A stretch of DNA of 64,000 bases from Kribbella kalugense (GCF_004365875.1 NZ_SODF01000002.1:992001-1056000); one strand, 5' to 3'. Counted from the first letter of the stretch, positions 48,696 through 58,108 are shown. The notes: a model not told the origin generated them from the sequence alone. Numbers and translations: made by a program.

Positions 48696-49040
48696 ATGAA
48701 CCCAGCAGAGTCACCGATCAGCCGAGTCGTCGTACTCGACCAGCACCTGCCGGAGGCGCTCCCGGTGCAGCGCGTCGAGGTCCGCCGGATCACGATCGAC
48801 CCGCACACCGCGCTCGGCGCTCACGTCCACAACGGACCCGTGTTCGGCAACATCGTCTCGGGATCAGCGATCTACCAGCAGGCCGCCGACGCCCCGGCCC
48901 AGGTCCTGCACCCGGGCGACGTGTTCTACGAGCCCGCGGTCGAGCGGATCTCCCGCTTCGACACCGAGGACGAGGGCGTCACGTTCCTCGCCTACTTCCC
49001 ACTGACCGCGGATCAAGACGCGACACTGGATCTGGTCTAG
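48696..49040 (+). CDS. Cupin domain protein
   Basis: The 114-residue protein has cupin motif 1 (GAHVHNGPVFGNIVSGSAIYQ, with the paired histidines) and a second motif around LHPGDVFYEPAVERISRFDTE. A single-domain cupin with one metal site; possible isomerase, dioxygenase or sensor. The ATG at 48696 is 6 nt after TACGAT (48684-48689), so translation may be leaderless. Directly followed by a palindromic element that ends at the next gene's stop. Confidence 0.86.
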   Translation: MNPAESPISRVVVLDQHLPEALPVQRVEVRRITIDPHTALGAHVHNGPVFGNIVSGSAIYQQAADAPAQVLHPGDVFYEPAVERISRFDTEDEGVTFLAYFPLTADQDATLDLV

Positions 49041-49121
49041 GCGGACCTGCACGCATGCAGAACCGCCCCCAGCATGGTGCGTCGCCCTGTTTTCAGGGGT
49101 TCTGCATGCGTGGCGGTCCGC
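49041..49121. repeat. Palindromic element, copy 4 (same arm sequence as copies 1-2)
   Basis: The arms are 49041-49062 and 49100-49121 with 20 of 22 positions paired and a 37-nt loop. The arm differs from copy 1 at two positions. The element fills exactly the gap between the stop of the cupin gene (49040) and the stop of the convergent YdeI gene (49122). Confidence 0.85.
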
Positions 49122-49706
49122 CTACAGCGTCCGCTTCTGCGGGTAGATCGTTTCGCCTCGGCTCAACTGGTCGACGTACAGCGTGATCCGTTTCGTCCGG
49201 GTCTCGGGGCGTTTCGCCTCGTTCACGCGGTGGACGATCGCGAACCGATTGGCGCTGGTCAGGATCTCGAACATCGCCTGGGCTCGAGGATCCGCGGCCA
49301 GCGCCGCCGCCAGGTCCGCCGGGATCTCCAGCGAACTCGAACCGCCGTACGCCTTGTCCCATCGCCCGTCCGACTTGGCCCGCTCGATCTCCGCGCGCCC
49401 GGCCGGACGCATCCGTCCGTCCTGCTCGAGCCTCGCGACCAGGTCGACGTTCCGCTTAGACCACATGCTCCTAGTGCGTCGCGGGGTGTACCGCTGGATG
49501 AACGTCTGCTCGTCGCGACTCCGGCGCTGCCCGTCGATCCACCCGTGACACAAGGCCTCTTCGAGCGCCTCGGCGTACGTCAGGCTCGTCGGGGTCGTCA
49601 CGTTCTTCTTCGCCAGCACGAGCCAGACGCCGTCCGACTCCTGATGATTCTCGCCGAGCCAGACCTGCCAGGCGGCGGCATCCACAACGGTTAGTTCCGT
49701 ACTCAT
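49122..49706 (-). CDS. YdeI/OmpD-associated family protein
   Basis: The 194-residue protein has WQVWLGENHQESDGVWLVLAKKN, YAEALEEALCHGWIDGQRRSRDEQTFIQRYTPRRTRSMWSKRN and a C-terminal FEILTSANRFAIVHRVNEAKRPETRTKRI. This is the YdeI-like family with links to bacteriocin tolerance in some genera; the activity is unknown. The ATG at 49706 overlaps the stop of the upstream WYL regulator gene by 4 bp, so they are coupled. Confidence 0.87.
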   Translation of the reverse strand: MSTELTVVDAAAWQVWLGENHQESDGVWLVLAKKNVTTPTSLTYAEALEEALCHGWIDGQRRSRDEQTFIQRYTPRRTRSMWSKRNVDLVARLEQDGRMRPAGRAEIERAKSDGRWDKAYGGSSSLEIPADLAAALAADPRAQAMFEILTSANRFAIVHRVNEAKRPETRTKRITLYVDQLSRGETIYPQKRTL

Positions 49707-50668
49707 GACACAGCCTCCTGGTAGCGGGCCGCCAGCTGGGTGGCGGCATCCTTCAATTCCTGCGGCCCGACGAACTCCAGGTCGCACTCGAACATCCCGA
49801 ACGTCGCGGCCAACCCGGTCCACGACCACGCACTCATCACCAGCCGGCAACTGGTCGGCGTGACCTCCTCGACGATCGCCCGGCGGTCGGCGTACTGCGC
49901 GATGACCGACGCCTTCGCCTGCAGGATCGCCTCACCGATGCACGGGTACTGGTCCTGCCCCTTGAACCGGGTGGAGATGTACGTCGCCACGTCGGGCGCC
50001 GGCAATTCGCGCGTACTGAACCGTGGTCCGGTCGGCGTCTTCGGCGTCATCCGGTCGACCCGGAACGTTCGCCAGTCCTTCCGATCCAGATCCCACCCGA
50101 CCAGATACCACCGTCCGCCCCACGTCACCAGGTGATGCGGCTCCACCTTCCGCGGCGGCGCCCACTCGTCCTCCGTCGCACCAGGTGACGCGTAGTCGAA
50201 CCGCAGTACCTCCTGGGCACGGACCGCCATCCCGATCGCGATCAGTTGGTCGGAGTCCACCGTCGTACGGCGGTTGGCGTACCGATCGACCGTGGTCACC
50301 TGCAGCGCGTCGACCCGCTGCCGCAATCGCGCCGGCATCACCTGACGAACCGTGGCCAGCGCCCGCAACGCGCCCTCCTCGATCCCGGTCACCGTGGTCG
50401 TCGCGGTCTGCAAGGCGACCGCGACCGCGATCGCCTGGTCGTCGTCGAAGAGCAGCGGCGGCAGATCGGCCCCCGCGTCCAGGCGGTAGCCGCCGTCGGG
50501 CCCCTTGCTCGCGCGCACCGGGTAGCCGAGATCGCGGAGCCGATCCACATCGCGGCGAACCGTACGCGGGCTGACCTCGAGCCGTTCGGCGAGCAAGGCG
50601 CCCGGCCAGTCGCGCCGCGCCTGCAGCAGCGAGAGCAGCGCGAGGAGTCGGGCTGAGGTTTCGGACAT
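49703..50668 (-). CDS. WYL-domain transcriptional regulator (DeoR-like HTH)
   Basis: The 321-residue protein has an N-terminal helix-turn-helix (ARLLALLSLLQARRDWPGALLAERLEVSPRTVRRDVDRLRDLGYPV, 6-51), a GPDGGYRLDAG loop, then a WYL region (ALRFDY-like EVLRFDYASPG, HHLVTWGGRWYLVGWDLDRKDWRTFRVDRM) and a WCX extension. WYL regulators sense single-stranded nucleic acid or other ligands and often govern defence or stress loci. It is translationally coupled to the YdeI gene and divergent from the ABC exporter. Confidence 0.9.
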   Translation of the reverse strand: MSETSARLLALLSLLQARRDWPGALLAERLEVSPRTVRRDVDRLRDLGYPVRASKGPDGGYRLDAGADLPPLLFDDDQAIAVAVALQTATTTVTGIEEGALRALATVRQVMPARLRQRVDALQVTTVDRYANRRTTVDSDQLIAIGMAVRAQEVLRFDYASPGATEDEWAPPRKVEPHHLVTWGGRWYLVGWDLDRKDWRTFRVDRMTPKTPTGPRFSTRELPAPDVATYISTRFKGQDQYPCIGEAILQAKASVIAQYADRRAIVEEVTPTSCRLVMSAWSWTGLAATFGMFECDLEFVGPQELKDAATQLAARYQEAVS

Positions 50669-50753
50669 GACTTCAGATTGACACGAGTAGCGGTCAGAAC
50701 CTGTCCTCTTCCACTGGAAATGTCAGGGCCATCGACCTGACGAAGGAGACCTT

Positions 50754-51707
<954 letters not shown>

Positions 51708-51745
51708 TGACAGTGCTTTTGGCCGGGCCTTCGGCGCCGGCAGGG

Positions 51746-51832
51746 TCATTGGGCCTTGACTCCCGGCCTTCCCTCGTCGCTCCAGTCGCTTCGCTCCCTC
51801 CGCTCCTCAGTCCAGGCCGGGAGGCCCAATGA
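51746..51832. repeat. Palindromic element between exporter genes (different family)
   Basis: TCATTGGGCC (51746-51755), a 5-bp insert and TCCCGGCCT (51761-51769) pair with AGGCCGGGA (51814-51822) and GGCCCAATGA (51823-51832). The 44-nt loop (51770-51813) is pyrimidine-rich with repeated CGCTCC. The right arm contains the first possible ATG of the permease gene. The arm sequence is unrelated to the CGGACC family although the architecture is similar. Confidence 0.8.
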
Positions 51833-52641
51833 CCACCATCGTCACGTCCGACAAATCGATCATGACCCACGCGCAACCATCTCGCAGTCTGTTGCGAGAC
51901 GTCCGGATCGTGATGACGCGCGAGTTGAAGCCGGTACTGCGGGATCCGTTCACCCTGCTGTTCGGGATGATCCAGCCGCTGGTCTTCCTGGCCTTGTTCG
52001 GACCGCTGCTGTCCGGCTCGATGGGCGGGACGTTCGGCGACAGGGTCTGGCAATGGTTCGTGCCGTCGATCCTGGTCATGACCATGCTGTTCGGTACGTC
52101 GACGACCGGGGCGAATCTGCTGTTCGAGTTCCAGACCGGTGCGCATGAACGGATGCTGGTCACCCCGTTGTCGCGTTCGTCGCTACTGATCGGCCGGGCC
52201 CTGAAGGAGATGGTGCCGCTGTTCGGGCAGGCGGTGATCGTGATCGCGGTGATGACGCCGTTCGCGTTCGACCTGTACGTCGGTGGCGCGTTGGTCGGGC
52301 TGGCGCTGCTCGCCGTGTTCGGGGTCGGGCTCGGTTCGTTCAGCTACGCGCTGGCGATCGCGGTTCGCAAGCAGGACTGGATGTTCTGGGTCGTGCAGCA
52401 GACATTCCTGTTCCCGTTGATGATCCTGTCCGGGATGCTGCTGCCGCTCGAGACCGGTCCGGGCTGGATGCGGGTCGCGTCGAAGTTCAATCCGCTGTCG
52501 TACCTCGTCGACGCCGAGCGGACGCTCTTTTCGGGTGATGTTTGGTCGAGCGCGGTGCTCTGGGGCTGGGTCGCAGCACTCGTGACCGTGACCCTCGGAC
52601 TGACCGTCGGTATCCGGTCAATGCTCCGGTCAGCCGGCTGA
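51829..52641 (+). CDS. ABC-2 type permease (DrrB-like)
   Basis: The 270-residue protein has a cytoplasmic lead then six membrane segments, TRELKPVLRDPFTLLFGMIQPLVFLALFGPLL and the late PLMILSGMLLPLETGPGWMRVASKFNPLSYLVDAER motif, as in DrrB. It partners the ATPase encoded upstream. The ATG at 51829 is inside the palindromic element; the ATG at 51862 (THAQPSRSLLRDVRIV) gives a more usual N terminus. A perfect palindrome, TGACCCAATTGGGTCA (52639-52654), overlaps the stop and may terminate transcription. Confidence 0.9.
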   Translation: MTTIVTSDKSIMTHAQPSRSLLRDVRIVMTRELKPVLRDPFTLLFGMIQPLVFLALFGPLLSGSMGGTFGDRVWQWFVPSILVMTMLFGTSTTGANLLFEFQTGAHERMLVTPLSRSSLLIGRALKEMVPLFGQAVIVIAVMTPFAFDLYVGGALVGLALLAVFGVGLGSFSYALAIAVRKQDWMFWVVQQTFLFPLMILSGMLLPLETGPGWMRVASKFNPLSYLVDAERTLFSGDVWSSAVLWGWVAALVTVTLGLTVGIRSMLRSAG

Positions 52642-52654
52642 CCCAATTGGGTCA
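52639..52654. terminator. Perfect 16-bp palindrome at the permease stop
   Basis: TGACCCAATTGGGTCA starts at the TGA stop of the permease gene and is followed by a second GACCCGACCGGGCC. No T-tract. It could end the exporter transcript or be a protein-binding site for the downstream protease promoter. Confidence 0.45.
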
Positions 52655-52735
52655 GTGACCCGACCGGGCCATCTCCATCGAGAGGAATCACCTACGGTAG
52701 CGCTCAGATCACCCACCGCCCCCGAAGGAGATCTG

Positions 52736-53896
52736 ATGAGGCCCCGCCCCGCCTTGTTCGCCGTACTGACTTCTCTGGCCGCCGCCGCACTCGCCACCAC
52801 GAGCGCGGCGGCGGCTCCAGCTCCCTCGCTCGACAGCGCCGGTACCGTCGTGGCGCCGGCTGCGACCGACACCGACGGCGACTCGCTGCCGGACAGTTGG
52901 GAGACCAACGGGTACGACGCCAACGGTGACGGCGTCGTCGACGTGGACCTGCCCGCGATGGGCGCGAACCCGAACAAGAAGGACCTGTTCGTCGAGATGG
53001 ACTACATGTCCGGCCTGCTCGCGAGTACGGCAGCGCTGGACCGGATCGTCCAGGTCTTCGCGTCGGCCCCGGTCAGCAACCCGGACGGCAGCACCGGGAT
53101 CGAGATCCACCTCGACGCCGGCTCCGCCCGCGGTACGGCGTACAACCTGGGCGGAGGCAACGAGGTCACGTACGACGCCGACCTCAACCCGTCGGCCACC
53201 GATACCAACGCCATCAAGGCGGCCAACTTCGCGTCGGTCCGCAAGGCGGTCTTCCACTACATGATCTGGGGAGACAGCTACGACGGCGGCTGCAGCAGCG
53301 GCCAGGCGTTCAACATCCCGAACGACACGTTCATCGTCACGGTCGGCCCGAAGTGTGGTTGGAACGCGACCGACGACACGAACGCCGGCACGTTCATCCA
53401 CGAGCTCGGCCACAACCTCGGCCTGAAGCACGGCGGCACCGACAACCTGAACTACAAGCCGAACTACCTGAGCGTGATGAACTACTCCTTCCAGCTCGGC
53501 GGCGTGCTCAAGGCCGACGGCACGAAGTACTGGGGCTACTCGAACGTCCAGCCGACGTCGATCAACGAGGCCCGGCCGGACGAGACGGTCGGCCTGGGCA
53601 GCCTGGGCGCCGGCTACAAGACCAGCTGGAAGTGCCCGAACGGCTCGACCCGGACGACGGCAGGTCCGGCGAACGCCCCGATCGACTGGAACTGCGACGG
53701 CGACACCACCGACACCACAACCGCGGCAGACATCAACGGCGACAAGACCACGTCGATCCTGATCGCGCAGAACAACTGGGCCAACATCGTCTTCGGCGGC
53801 GGCGCCGTCGGTGGGGGTACGACGCCCCGCACCAAGACCCCGGCGTCGGAGCTGACGGAACTCACCCACGCCGAGTGGGAGTCGATGCACCGCTGA
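52736..53896 (+). CDS. Secreted metzincin-type zinc metalloprotease
   Basis: The 386-residue protein has a Sec signal peptide (RPRPALFAVLTSLAAAALATTSAAAAPA), a calcium-binding-like segment DTDGDSLPDSWETNGYDANGDGVVDVD, and a zinc site FIHELGHNLGLKHGG (H-E-x-x-H-x-x-G-x-x-H) with a downstream YLSVMNYSF Met-turn. It should be exported and cleave protein outside the cell. GAAGGAG lies 6 nt before the ATG. The stop is 2 bp before a palindromic element that fills the convergent gap. Confidence 0.9.
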   Translation: MRPRPALFAVLTSLAAAALATTSAAAAPAPSLDSAGTVVAPAATDTDGDSLPDSWETNGYDANGDGVVDVDLPAMGANPNKKDLFVEMDYMSGLLASTAALDRIVQVFASAPVSNPDGSTGIEIHLDAGSARGTAYNLGGGNEVTYDADLNPSATDTNAIKAANFASVRKAVFHYMIWGDSYDGGCSSGQAFNIPNDTFIVTVGPKCGWNATDDTNAGTFIHELGHNLGLKHGGTDNLNYKPNYLSVMNYSFQLGGVLKADGTKYWGYSNVQPTSINEARPDETVGLGSLGAGYKTSWKCPNGSTRTTAGPANAPIDWNCDGDTTDTTTAADINGDKTTSILIAQNNWANIVFGGGAVGGGTTPRTKTPASELTELTHAEWESMHR

Positions 53897-53898
53897 CC

Positions 53899-53989
53899 CG
53901 GACCTCCAGCACTCATCAATTGCCGCTCGGCGGGCCGCCTGAGCGTGCGGCCACTGCCGAAACCGCAATTGATGAGTGACTGGGGTCCG
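53899..53989. repeat. Palindromic element, copy 5 (CGGACC-end family, different core)
   Basis: The arms are 53899-53923 and 53965-53989, imperfectly paired over 25 bp with a perfect 14-bp inner stretch, and a 41-nt loop sharing CCTGAGCGTGCG with copies 1 and 2. The element fills the gap between two convergent stops, 2 bp from each, and may act as a two-way terminator. Confidence 0.78.
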
Positions 53990-53991
53990 CG

Positions 53992-54825
53992 TTACTCGGC
54001 CCACACTCCAGACTTGGCCGTTTCGTAGGCCCAGTCGGCGAAGTCGCGGGGCGGGCGGCCGAGGACCTGCTCGACGCCGTCCGAGACGTACTCGGAGCGG
54101 TGATTGCGGATGACGGCGAACAGGTCGCGGACCGCGTCGGCGTCCTCGGGCGTCAGTCCTTGCTCGACCAGCTCGGCGACGTGCGCCTCCGGGTCCAAGT
54201 CGACGTACGAGATCGGGCGGCCTGTCGCGGCGGAGAGGACGTCGGCGATCTCGGTCATGGTGAGCGGACGCGGACCGGAGATCGGGATGGTCCGGCCGGT
54301 ATACGTCTCGTCGAGAAGGGCCGTGGTCATCACGTCGCCGACGTCATCGGTGTCGATCCAGGCCTCGGCGCCGGTACCGGCGGACAGCCGGATCTCGCTC
54401 GCCAGCACGTGGTACCGGAGGAAGTCCTCGCTGAATCCCTGCGCGAACCAGGCCGGCTGGACGATCGTCCAGTCCAGACTGCTCGCCTTGACCACGTTCT
54501 CCAGGTCCAGCTGACCGTCGTACACGGCGAAGTCGCGCCCCGGGCTGCCGACGCCACGACCTGAGAGCAGGACCAGGCGGCGGAGCCCGTCGGCTTGCTG
54601 GATGAACTTGCCGGCCTGCGCGAGTCCGGTCGGTCCGACCGGAGGTGCGAGGTACGCCGTGTCCGCGCCGGCGATCGTTGCCGCCCAGGTGCTCTCGTCG
54701 TACCAGTCGAAGGGCTGCTCGCTGGATCGCGAGGCGAGCCTGTACGGGACCTTCCGCGCGTCGAGCTGTGCCGCGACGCGACGGCCGGTCTTGCCTTTGC
54801 CACTGAGGATCAGAATCGGTGTCAT
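53992..54825 (-). CDS. NmrA-like / NAD(P)-binding protein
   Basis: The 277-residue protein has an N-terminal Rossmann motif (ILILSGKGKTGRRVAAQL, G-x-x-G-x-x-G form) and the NmrA/QorB-type layout: YLAPPVGPTG, LSGRGVGSPGRDF and LDWTIVQPAWFAQGFSEDF. It resembles azoreductase- or quinone-reductase-like atypical SDRs and may be a redox sensor. It is divergent from an AraC gene, with 91 bp between them, which suggests control by it. Confidence 0.86.
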   Translation of the reverse strand: MTPILILSGKGKTGRRVAAQLDARKVPYRLASRSSEQPFDWYDESTWAATIAGADTAYLAPPVGPTGLAQAGKFIQQADGLRRLVLLSGRGVGSPGRDFAVYDGQLDLENVVKASSLDWTIVQPAWFAQGFSEDFLRYHVLASEIRLSAGTGAEAWIDTDDVGDVMTTALLDETYTGRTIPISGPRPLTMTEIADVLSAATGRPISYVDLDPEAHVAELVEQGLTPEDADAVRDLFAVIRNHRSEYVSDGVEQVLGRPPRDFADWAYETAKSGVWAE

Positions 54826-54916
54826 GGCTCTAGTTCAGCGGGCTTGAGTGAGACAAACCATGGCTATCCGGCGCAATTCGATGTTCGAGACACTCAGCAT
54901 GGCGTACCCTCTTCGC

Positions 54917-55849
54917 ATGGACGTGCTCGACGAACTGCTGACTGGGACCCGCGCGCAGGACGGGGTGTTCAACCTGACGATCCTGGATCTGCCCTGGGCG
55001 CTGGAGATCCGGGACGAGGCGCCGCTGGCGCTCGCGATCCTGGTCCGCGGCTCGGGCTGGATCACCCGGGACGGAATCGCGCCGGAGCGGATGGAGCAGG
55101 GCGATGTCGCGATCATCACCGGGCCGGAGCCGTACGTCGTCGGTGACAGCGTGCAGACCGCACCCCAGTTGCGGATCCACCCCGGCGGCATCTGCGAACC
55201 GTTGCCCGGGGCACCGGCCGACTACTCGGCCCGGCTCGGCGTCCGGACCTACGGCAGTCGCAAGTCCGGCGAGGTAATGGTTGCCAGTGGCACCTATCAG
55301 GTGGCGGGCGACGTCAGCCGCCGACTGGTGACCGCGCTGCCACCGGTGCTCGTCGTACCGGCTGCCGAGGTGGCCGGGTCGGTGATGGACATGATCACGA
55401 GCGAGATCCAGCGGGATGCGGCGGGGCAGCAGAGCGTGCTGGACCGGTGGCTCGACCTGGCGCTGATCACCACGCTACGGGCGTGGTTCGCCCGGCCGGA
55501 GTCGCATGCGCCGGGTTGGTATCAGGCGCAGACCGATCCGGTCGCCGGGACCGCGTTGCGGTTGCTGCACGAGGATCCGGCGCACCCGTGGAACGTCACC
55601 GATCTCGCGGATCGCGTCGGGGTGTCCCGGGCCTCGTTGGCCCGACGATTCACGGCCGTCGTGGGCGAGGCCCCGATGAGCTACCTGACCGGCTGGCGGA
55701 TCACCCTCGCCGCCGACCAGCTGCGCTCGACCCGCGACACGGTCGAGTCGATCGCCCGCCGAGTCGGCTACGCCAACGCCTTCGCCTTGAGCGTCGCCTT
55801 CAAACGAGTCCGCGGCATCACGCCGACCGACCATCGCCGGGCAGCGTGA
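54917..55849 (+). CDS. AraC family regulator with cupin_6 N-terminal domain
   Basis: The 310-residue protein has a cupin-like sensor half (LAILVRGSGWITRDGIAPERMEQGDVAIITGPEPY) and a C-terminal pair of AraC helix-turn-helices (WNVTDLADRVGVSRASLARRFTAVVGEAPMSYLTGWRITLAADQL and SIARRVGYANAFALSVAFKRVRGITP). The ATG at 54917 is 6 nt after TACCCT (54905-54910), predicting a leaderless mRNA; the longer frame from 54848 would include the promoter. It probably controls the divergent NmrA-like gene. Confidence 0.9.
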   Translation: MDVLDELLTGTRAQDGVFNLTILDLPWALEIRDEAPLALAILVRGSGWITRDGIAPERMEQGDVAIITGPEPYVVGDSVQTAPQLRIHPGGICEPLPGAPADYSARLGVRTYGSRKSGEVMVASGTYQVAGDVSRRLVTALPPVLVVPAAEVAGSVMDMITSEIQRDAAGQQSVLDRWLDLALITTLRAWFARPESHAPGWYQAQTDPVAGTALRLLHEDPAHPWNVTDLADRVGVSRASLARRFTAVVGEAPMSYLTGWRITLAADQLRSTRDTVESIARRVGYANAFALSVAFKRVRGITPTDHRRAA

Positions 55850-55888
55850 AAGCTTAAACACCGGGGTTCAACGATACGGTTGAGACCC

Positions 55889-56407
55889 ATGGAGATCGCG
55901 TTGAGCCTCGACGAACTGCGGCAGTTCAGCCTCTGGAGCGCGGACTGCGCGGAGCGGGCGTTGCCTCTCTATGAGGCGGTGGCTCCGGACGATCGGCGGC
56001 CGCGGGAGGCGATCGAGGTAGTCCGCGAATTCGGTGCCGGAGGCAACCGAACGAAGGCGATCCGGACGGCTGCCTGGGCGGCACTCAAGGCAGCGGGTGA
56101 GGTTGACGATCCAGCCGCCGAAGCAGCTGCCCGGGCGGCGGTTGCGGCGGCGGGGTCGGCGTACCTGCATCCGTTGGCGGCGGCCACTCAGGTGAAGCAT
56201 ATCGTGGGAGCGGCGCAGTACGCGGCGTACGCGCACGAGCTGGCTGGGCGCGATCCTGAGGCCATCGTCGACTGGGCGATCGAACGCGTGCCGCCTATGG
56301 TCCGGGATGTACTGCGGCGTTACCCGAATGGCTCCCCCGGCCGCAGCCGGCTCGGCGAGCTGCACCGCCGGCTGGAGACCGAGCTCAGGCGATCGTTGCC
56401 TTCATGA
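55889..56407 (+). CDS. Imm5-like putative immunity protein
   Basis: The 172-residue, mostly helical, alanine-rich protein matches the Imm-like family: LDELRQFSLWSADCAERALPLYE, DDRRPREAIEVVREF, AYLHPLAAATQVKHIVGAAQYAAYAHEL. Members sit beside toxin genes, but no toxin is next to this one, so it may be an orphan immunity gene. The ATG at 55889 follows TACGGT by 8 nt. Convergent with the dienelactone hydrolase gene, overlapping by 23 bp. Confidence 0.7.
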   Translation: MEIALSLDELRQFSLWSADCAERALPLYEAVAPDDRRPREAIEVVREFGAGGNRTKAIRTAAWAALKAAGEVDDPAAEAAARAAVAAAGSAYLHPLAAATQVKHIVGAAQYAAYAHELAGRDPEAIVDWAIERVPPMVRDVLRRYPNGSPGRSRLGELHRRLETELRRSLPS

Positions 56408-57074
56408 AGGCGAGGGCCTGGGGCCAGGCGAGTCGGAAAGCGTCTGCGTTGACGTCCTTGTCGTGGCGGGATTTGTCAGAGAATCCGTGGTCCGCGCCCG
56501 GGAAGTACTGCGTGAACGTCGCGCCGGCCGTCCGCGCCTGCAGCACGGTCTGCAGGGTCTCGAAGTCGGCATTGGGTACGGCGGTGTCCGCGCTCGGGTA
56601 GCTGACCAGCACCGGCGCCGTGATCGCGGCCGACTCGGCAATCGCGTCGTACGTGTGGTGCGGCGGCCGATCCGACGGGACGGTCGGGTGGAAGGCAACG
56701 ACGTTCGCCACCCGCTGGTCACGCGCCCCGAGCAGGAACGCGAACCGCCCGCCGAGGCACCACCCGATCACACCGACCTTGCTGCATCCGAGCTCGTCGA
56801 TGAGATAGTCCAGCAACGCACTCTGTTCGGCGAGGGCGGTGTCGTCGTCCATCTCCCGCAGCAACCCACTCAGCTCTTGCCGACTGGTGTTGTCGGTACT
56901 CCGCCCTTTGAACGGATCCCACGCCAGCGCGGTGATCCCCTCCCCTGCCAGCTCGTCGGCCCAGGCCCGGACCTGCTCACCGATCCCGGTGATCATCGGC
57001 AGCATCAACATGCCGGCCCGGCCGACCCGAGCGAGATATGCGTCCTGCTCCCCGACTGTCACAGTCACACCCAT
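56385..57074 (-). CDS. Dienelactone hydrolase family protein
   Basis: The 229-residue protein has the cysteine-nucleophile elbow VIGWCLGGRFAFLLGA (G-x-C-x-G-G), DTAVPNADFE (acid) and YFPGADHGFSDKS (histidine), the Cys/Asp/His triad of dienelactone hydrolases. It should open lactones or hydrolyse esters. Followed 10 bp downstream of its start by no gene; the PPOX gene lies 10 bp upstream on the same strand, making a probable operon. Confidence 0.88.
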   Translation of the reverse strand: MGVTVTVGEQDAYLARVGRAGMLMLPMITGIGEQVRAWADELAGEGITALAWDPFKGRSTDNTSRQELSGLLREMDDDTALAEQSALLDYLIDELGCSKVGVIGWCLGGRFAFLLGARDQRVANVVAFHPTVPSDRPPHHTYDAIAESAAITAPVLVSYPSADTAVPNADFETLQTVLQARTAGATFTQYFPGADHGFSDKSRHDKDVNADAFRLAWPQALAFMKATIA

Positions 57075-57083
57075 GCGCGCATC

Positions 57084-57464
57084 CTAGACGCCGACGGTCT
57101 GGTGCTCCGGCTCGATGACGCCGATGACGCGTTGCAGGTTGCGGTCGTACGGCTGGCCGATGTACTTCATCGCGATCTGGTCGACGAGTTCCCAGCCGGC
57201 GTCGCCGTCGATCCACTCGACCACGCGGCCGCGGATGATGACCGGCTCGTACGGGTTGTCGACCGGCGCGATCGAGAGCGCGACGCGAGGGTCGCGGCGG
57301 AGGTTGCGGGCCTTCTGCGAGTCGGGCCCGGTAAGGAAGAGGATGCGCTCGTCGAGCGTGGTGACCCAGAGCGGGATCGAATGCGGCGAGCCGTCCGGCA
57401 GAACGGTGGCCAGGTGGGCGATCGAGGTGCTTTCGACGGCGTTACGTACGGCGGGCTTCAGCAT
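57084..57464 (-). CDS. PPOX-class F420/FMN-dependent protein
   Basis: The 126-residue protein has the split-barrel flavin/deazaflavin fold: STSIAHLATVLPDGSPHSIPLWVTTLDERILFLTG, ARNLRRDPRVALSIAP and GRVVEWIDGDAGWELVDQIAMKYIGQPY. This is the PPOX/F420 group that reduces small molecules with F420H2 or FMN. It lies between dienelactone hydrolase and a RibD-like reductase, all on one strand; the three may form one operon under the HxlR operators. Confidence 0.87.
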   Translation of the reverse strand: MLKPAVRNAVESTSIAHLATVLPDGSPHSIPLWVTTLDERILFLTGPDSQKARNLRRDPRVALSIAPVDNPYEPVIIRGRVVEWIDGDAGWELVDQIAMKYIGQPYDRNLQRVIGVIEPEHQTVGV

Positions 57465-57481
57465 GATCGTGTCCCTTCGAG

Positions 57482-58072
57482 TCAACGTACGACGGAGTAG
57501 TGGAGGTGAGTCACGCCCGGCGCGGGCACGGCCTCGACGAGGTTGAGGCGCACGTGTTCGGGCAGCTCCTGGAAGAACGGCCGGCCGCCGCCGAGCAGCA
57601 CCGGCACCTGGTGGAGAACGAGTTCGTCGACCAGTCCGGCGGTCAGCGCCGCGGTCACGACACCGCCGCCCATCAGCCCGACGTCCTTGCCGTCCGCGAG
57701 CTTGCGAGCCGCCTCGATCGCGTCCTCGATGGTGTTGGCGAGCGTCTGCTGCTCGCTGATCTCCGCCACCGGACCATGGCTCAGCACGACCAGCGGCGCC
57801 TTGGCGTGCGGGCTGCCGCCACCGAAGTGACCGGAGTCGTCGTACGTCTTGTGCCCGGCGATAACCGCGCCGACCCGCCCGGCGAGTGCGTCGAACATCA
57901 GGGCGCTCGGGGCGCTGAGATGGAACCCGTCGAAGACCTGGCTCGGGGTGTCGCCGTCGAAGTACCAGTCGAACAGCATCGGTGCGTCGCCGAGTCCGTG
58001 GTCCGGACCGGAGTCGCGACCGGTGATGTAGCCGTCGACCGAGACAGCCAGGGCGCAGAAGACCTTGCTCAT
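57482..58072 (-). CDS. RibD C-terminal / dihydrofolate-reductase-like protein
   Basis: The 196-residue protein begins SKVFCALAVSVDGYITG, has LFDWYFDGD, VIAGHKTYDDSGHF, and a nucleotide-binding VGLMGGGVVTAALTAGLVDELVLHQVPVLLGGGRPFF. This is the RibD C-terminal reductase fold used by many YyaP/YwjB-like NAD(P)H reductases. Two HxlR-type operators lie between it and the divergent HxlR gene, so it is the likely first gene of the controlled operon. The ATG at 58072 has GGTGGGAA upstream. Confidence 0.88.
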   Translation of the reverse strand: MSKVFCALAVSVDGYITGRDSGPDHGLGDAPMLFDWYFDGDTPSQVFDGFHLSAPSALMFDALAGRVGAVIAGHKTYDDSGHFGGGSPHAKAPLVVLSHGPVAEISEQQTLANTIEDAIEAARKLADGKDVGLMGGGVVTAALTAGLVDELVLHQVPVLLGGGRPFFQELPEHVRLNLVEAVPAPGVTHLHYSVVR

Positions 58073-58093
58073 CGTTCCCACCTTCCATTTGGA

Positions 58094-58108
58094 GTTCCTT
58101 GAAGGAAC
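58094..58108. promoter_or_regulatory. HxlR operator 1 (GTTCCTT-G-AAGGAAC)
   Basis: Perfect 7-bp-armed palindrome around a single base, 22 bp upstream of the reductase start and 29 bp centre-to-centre from site 2. Confidence 0.7.
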
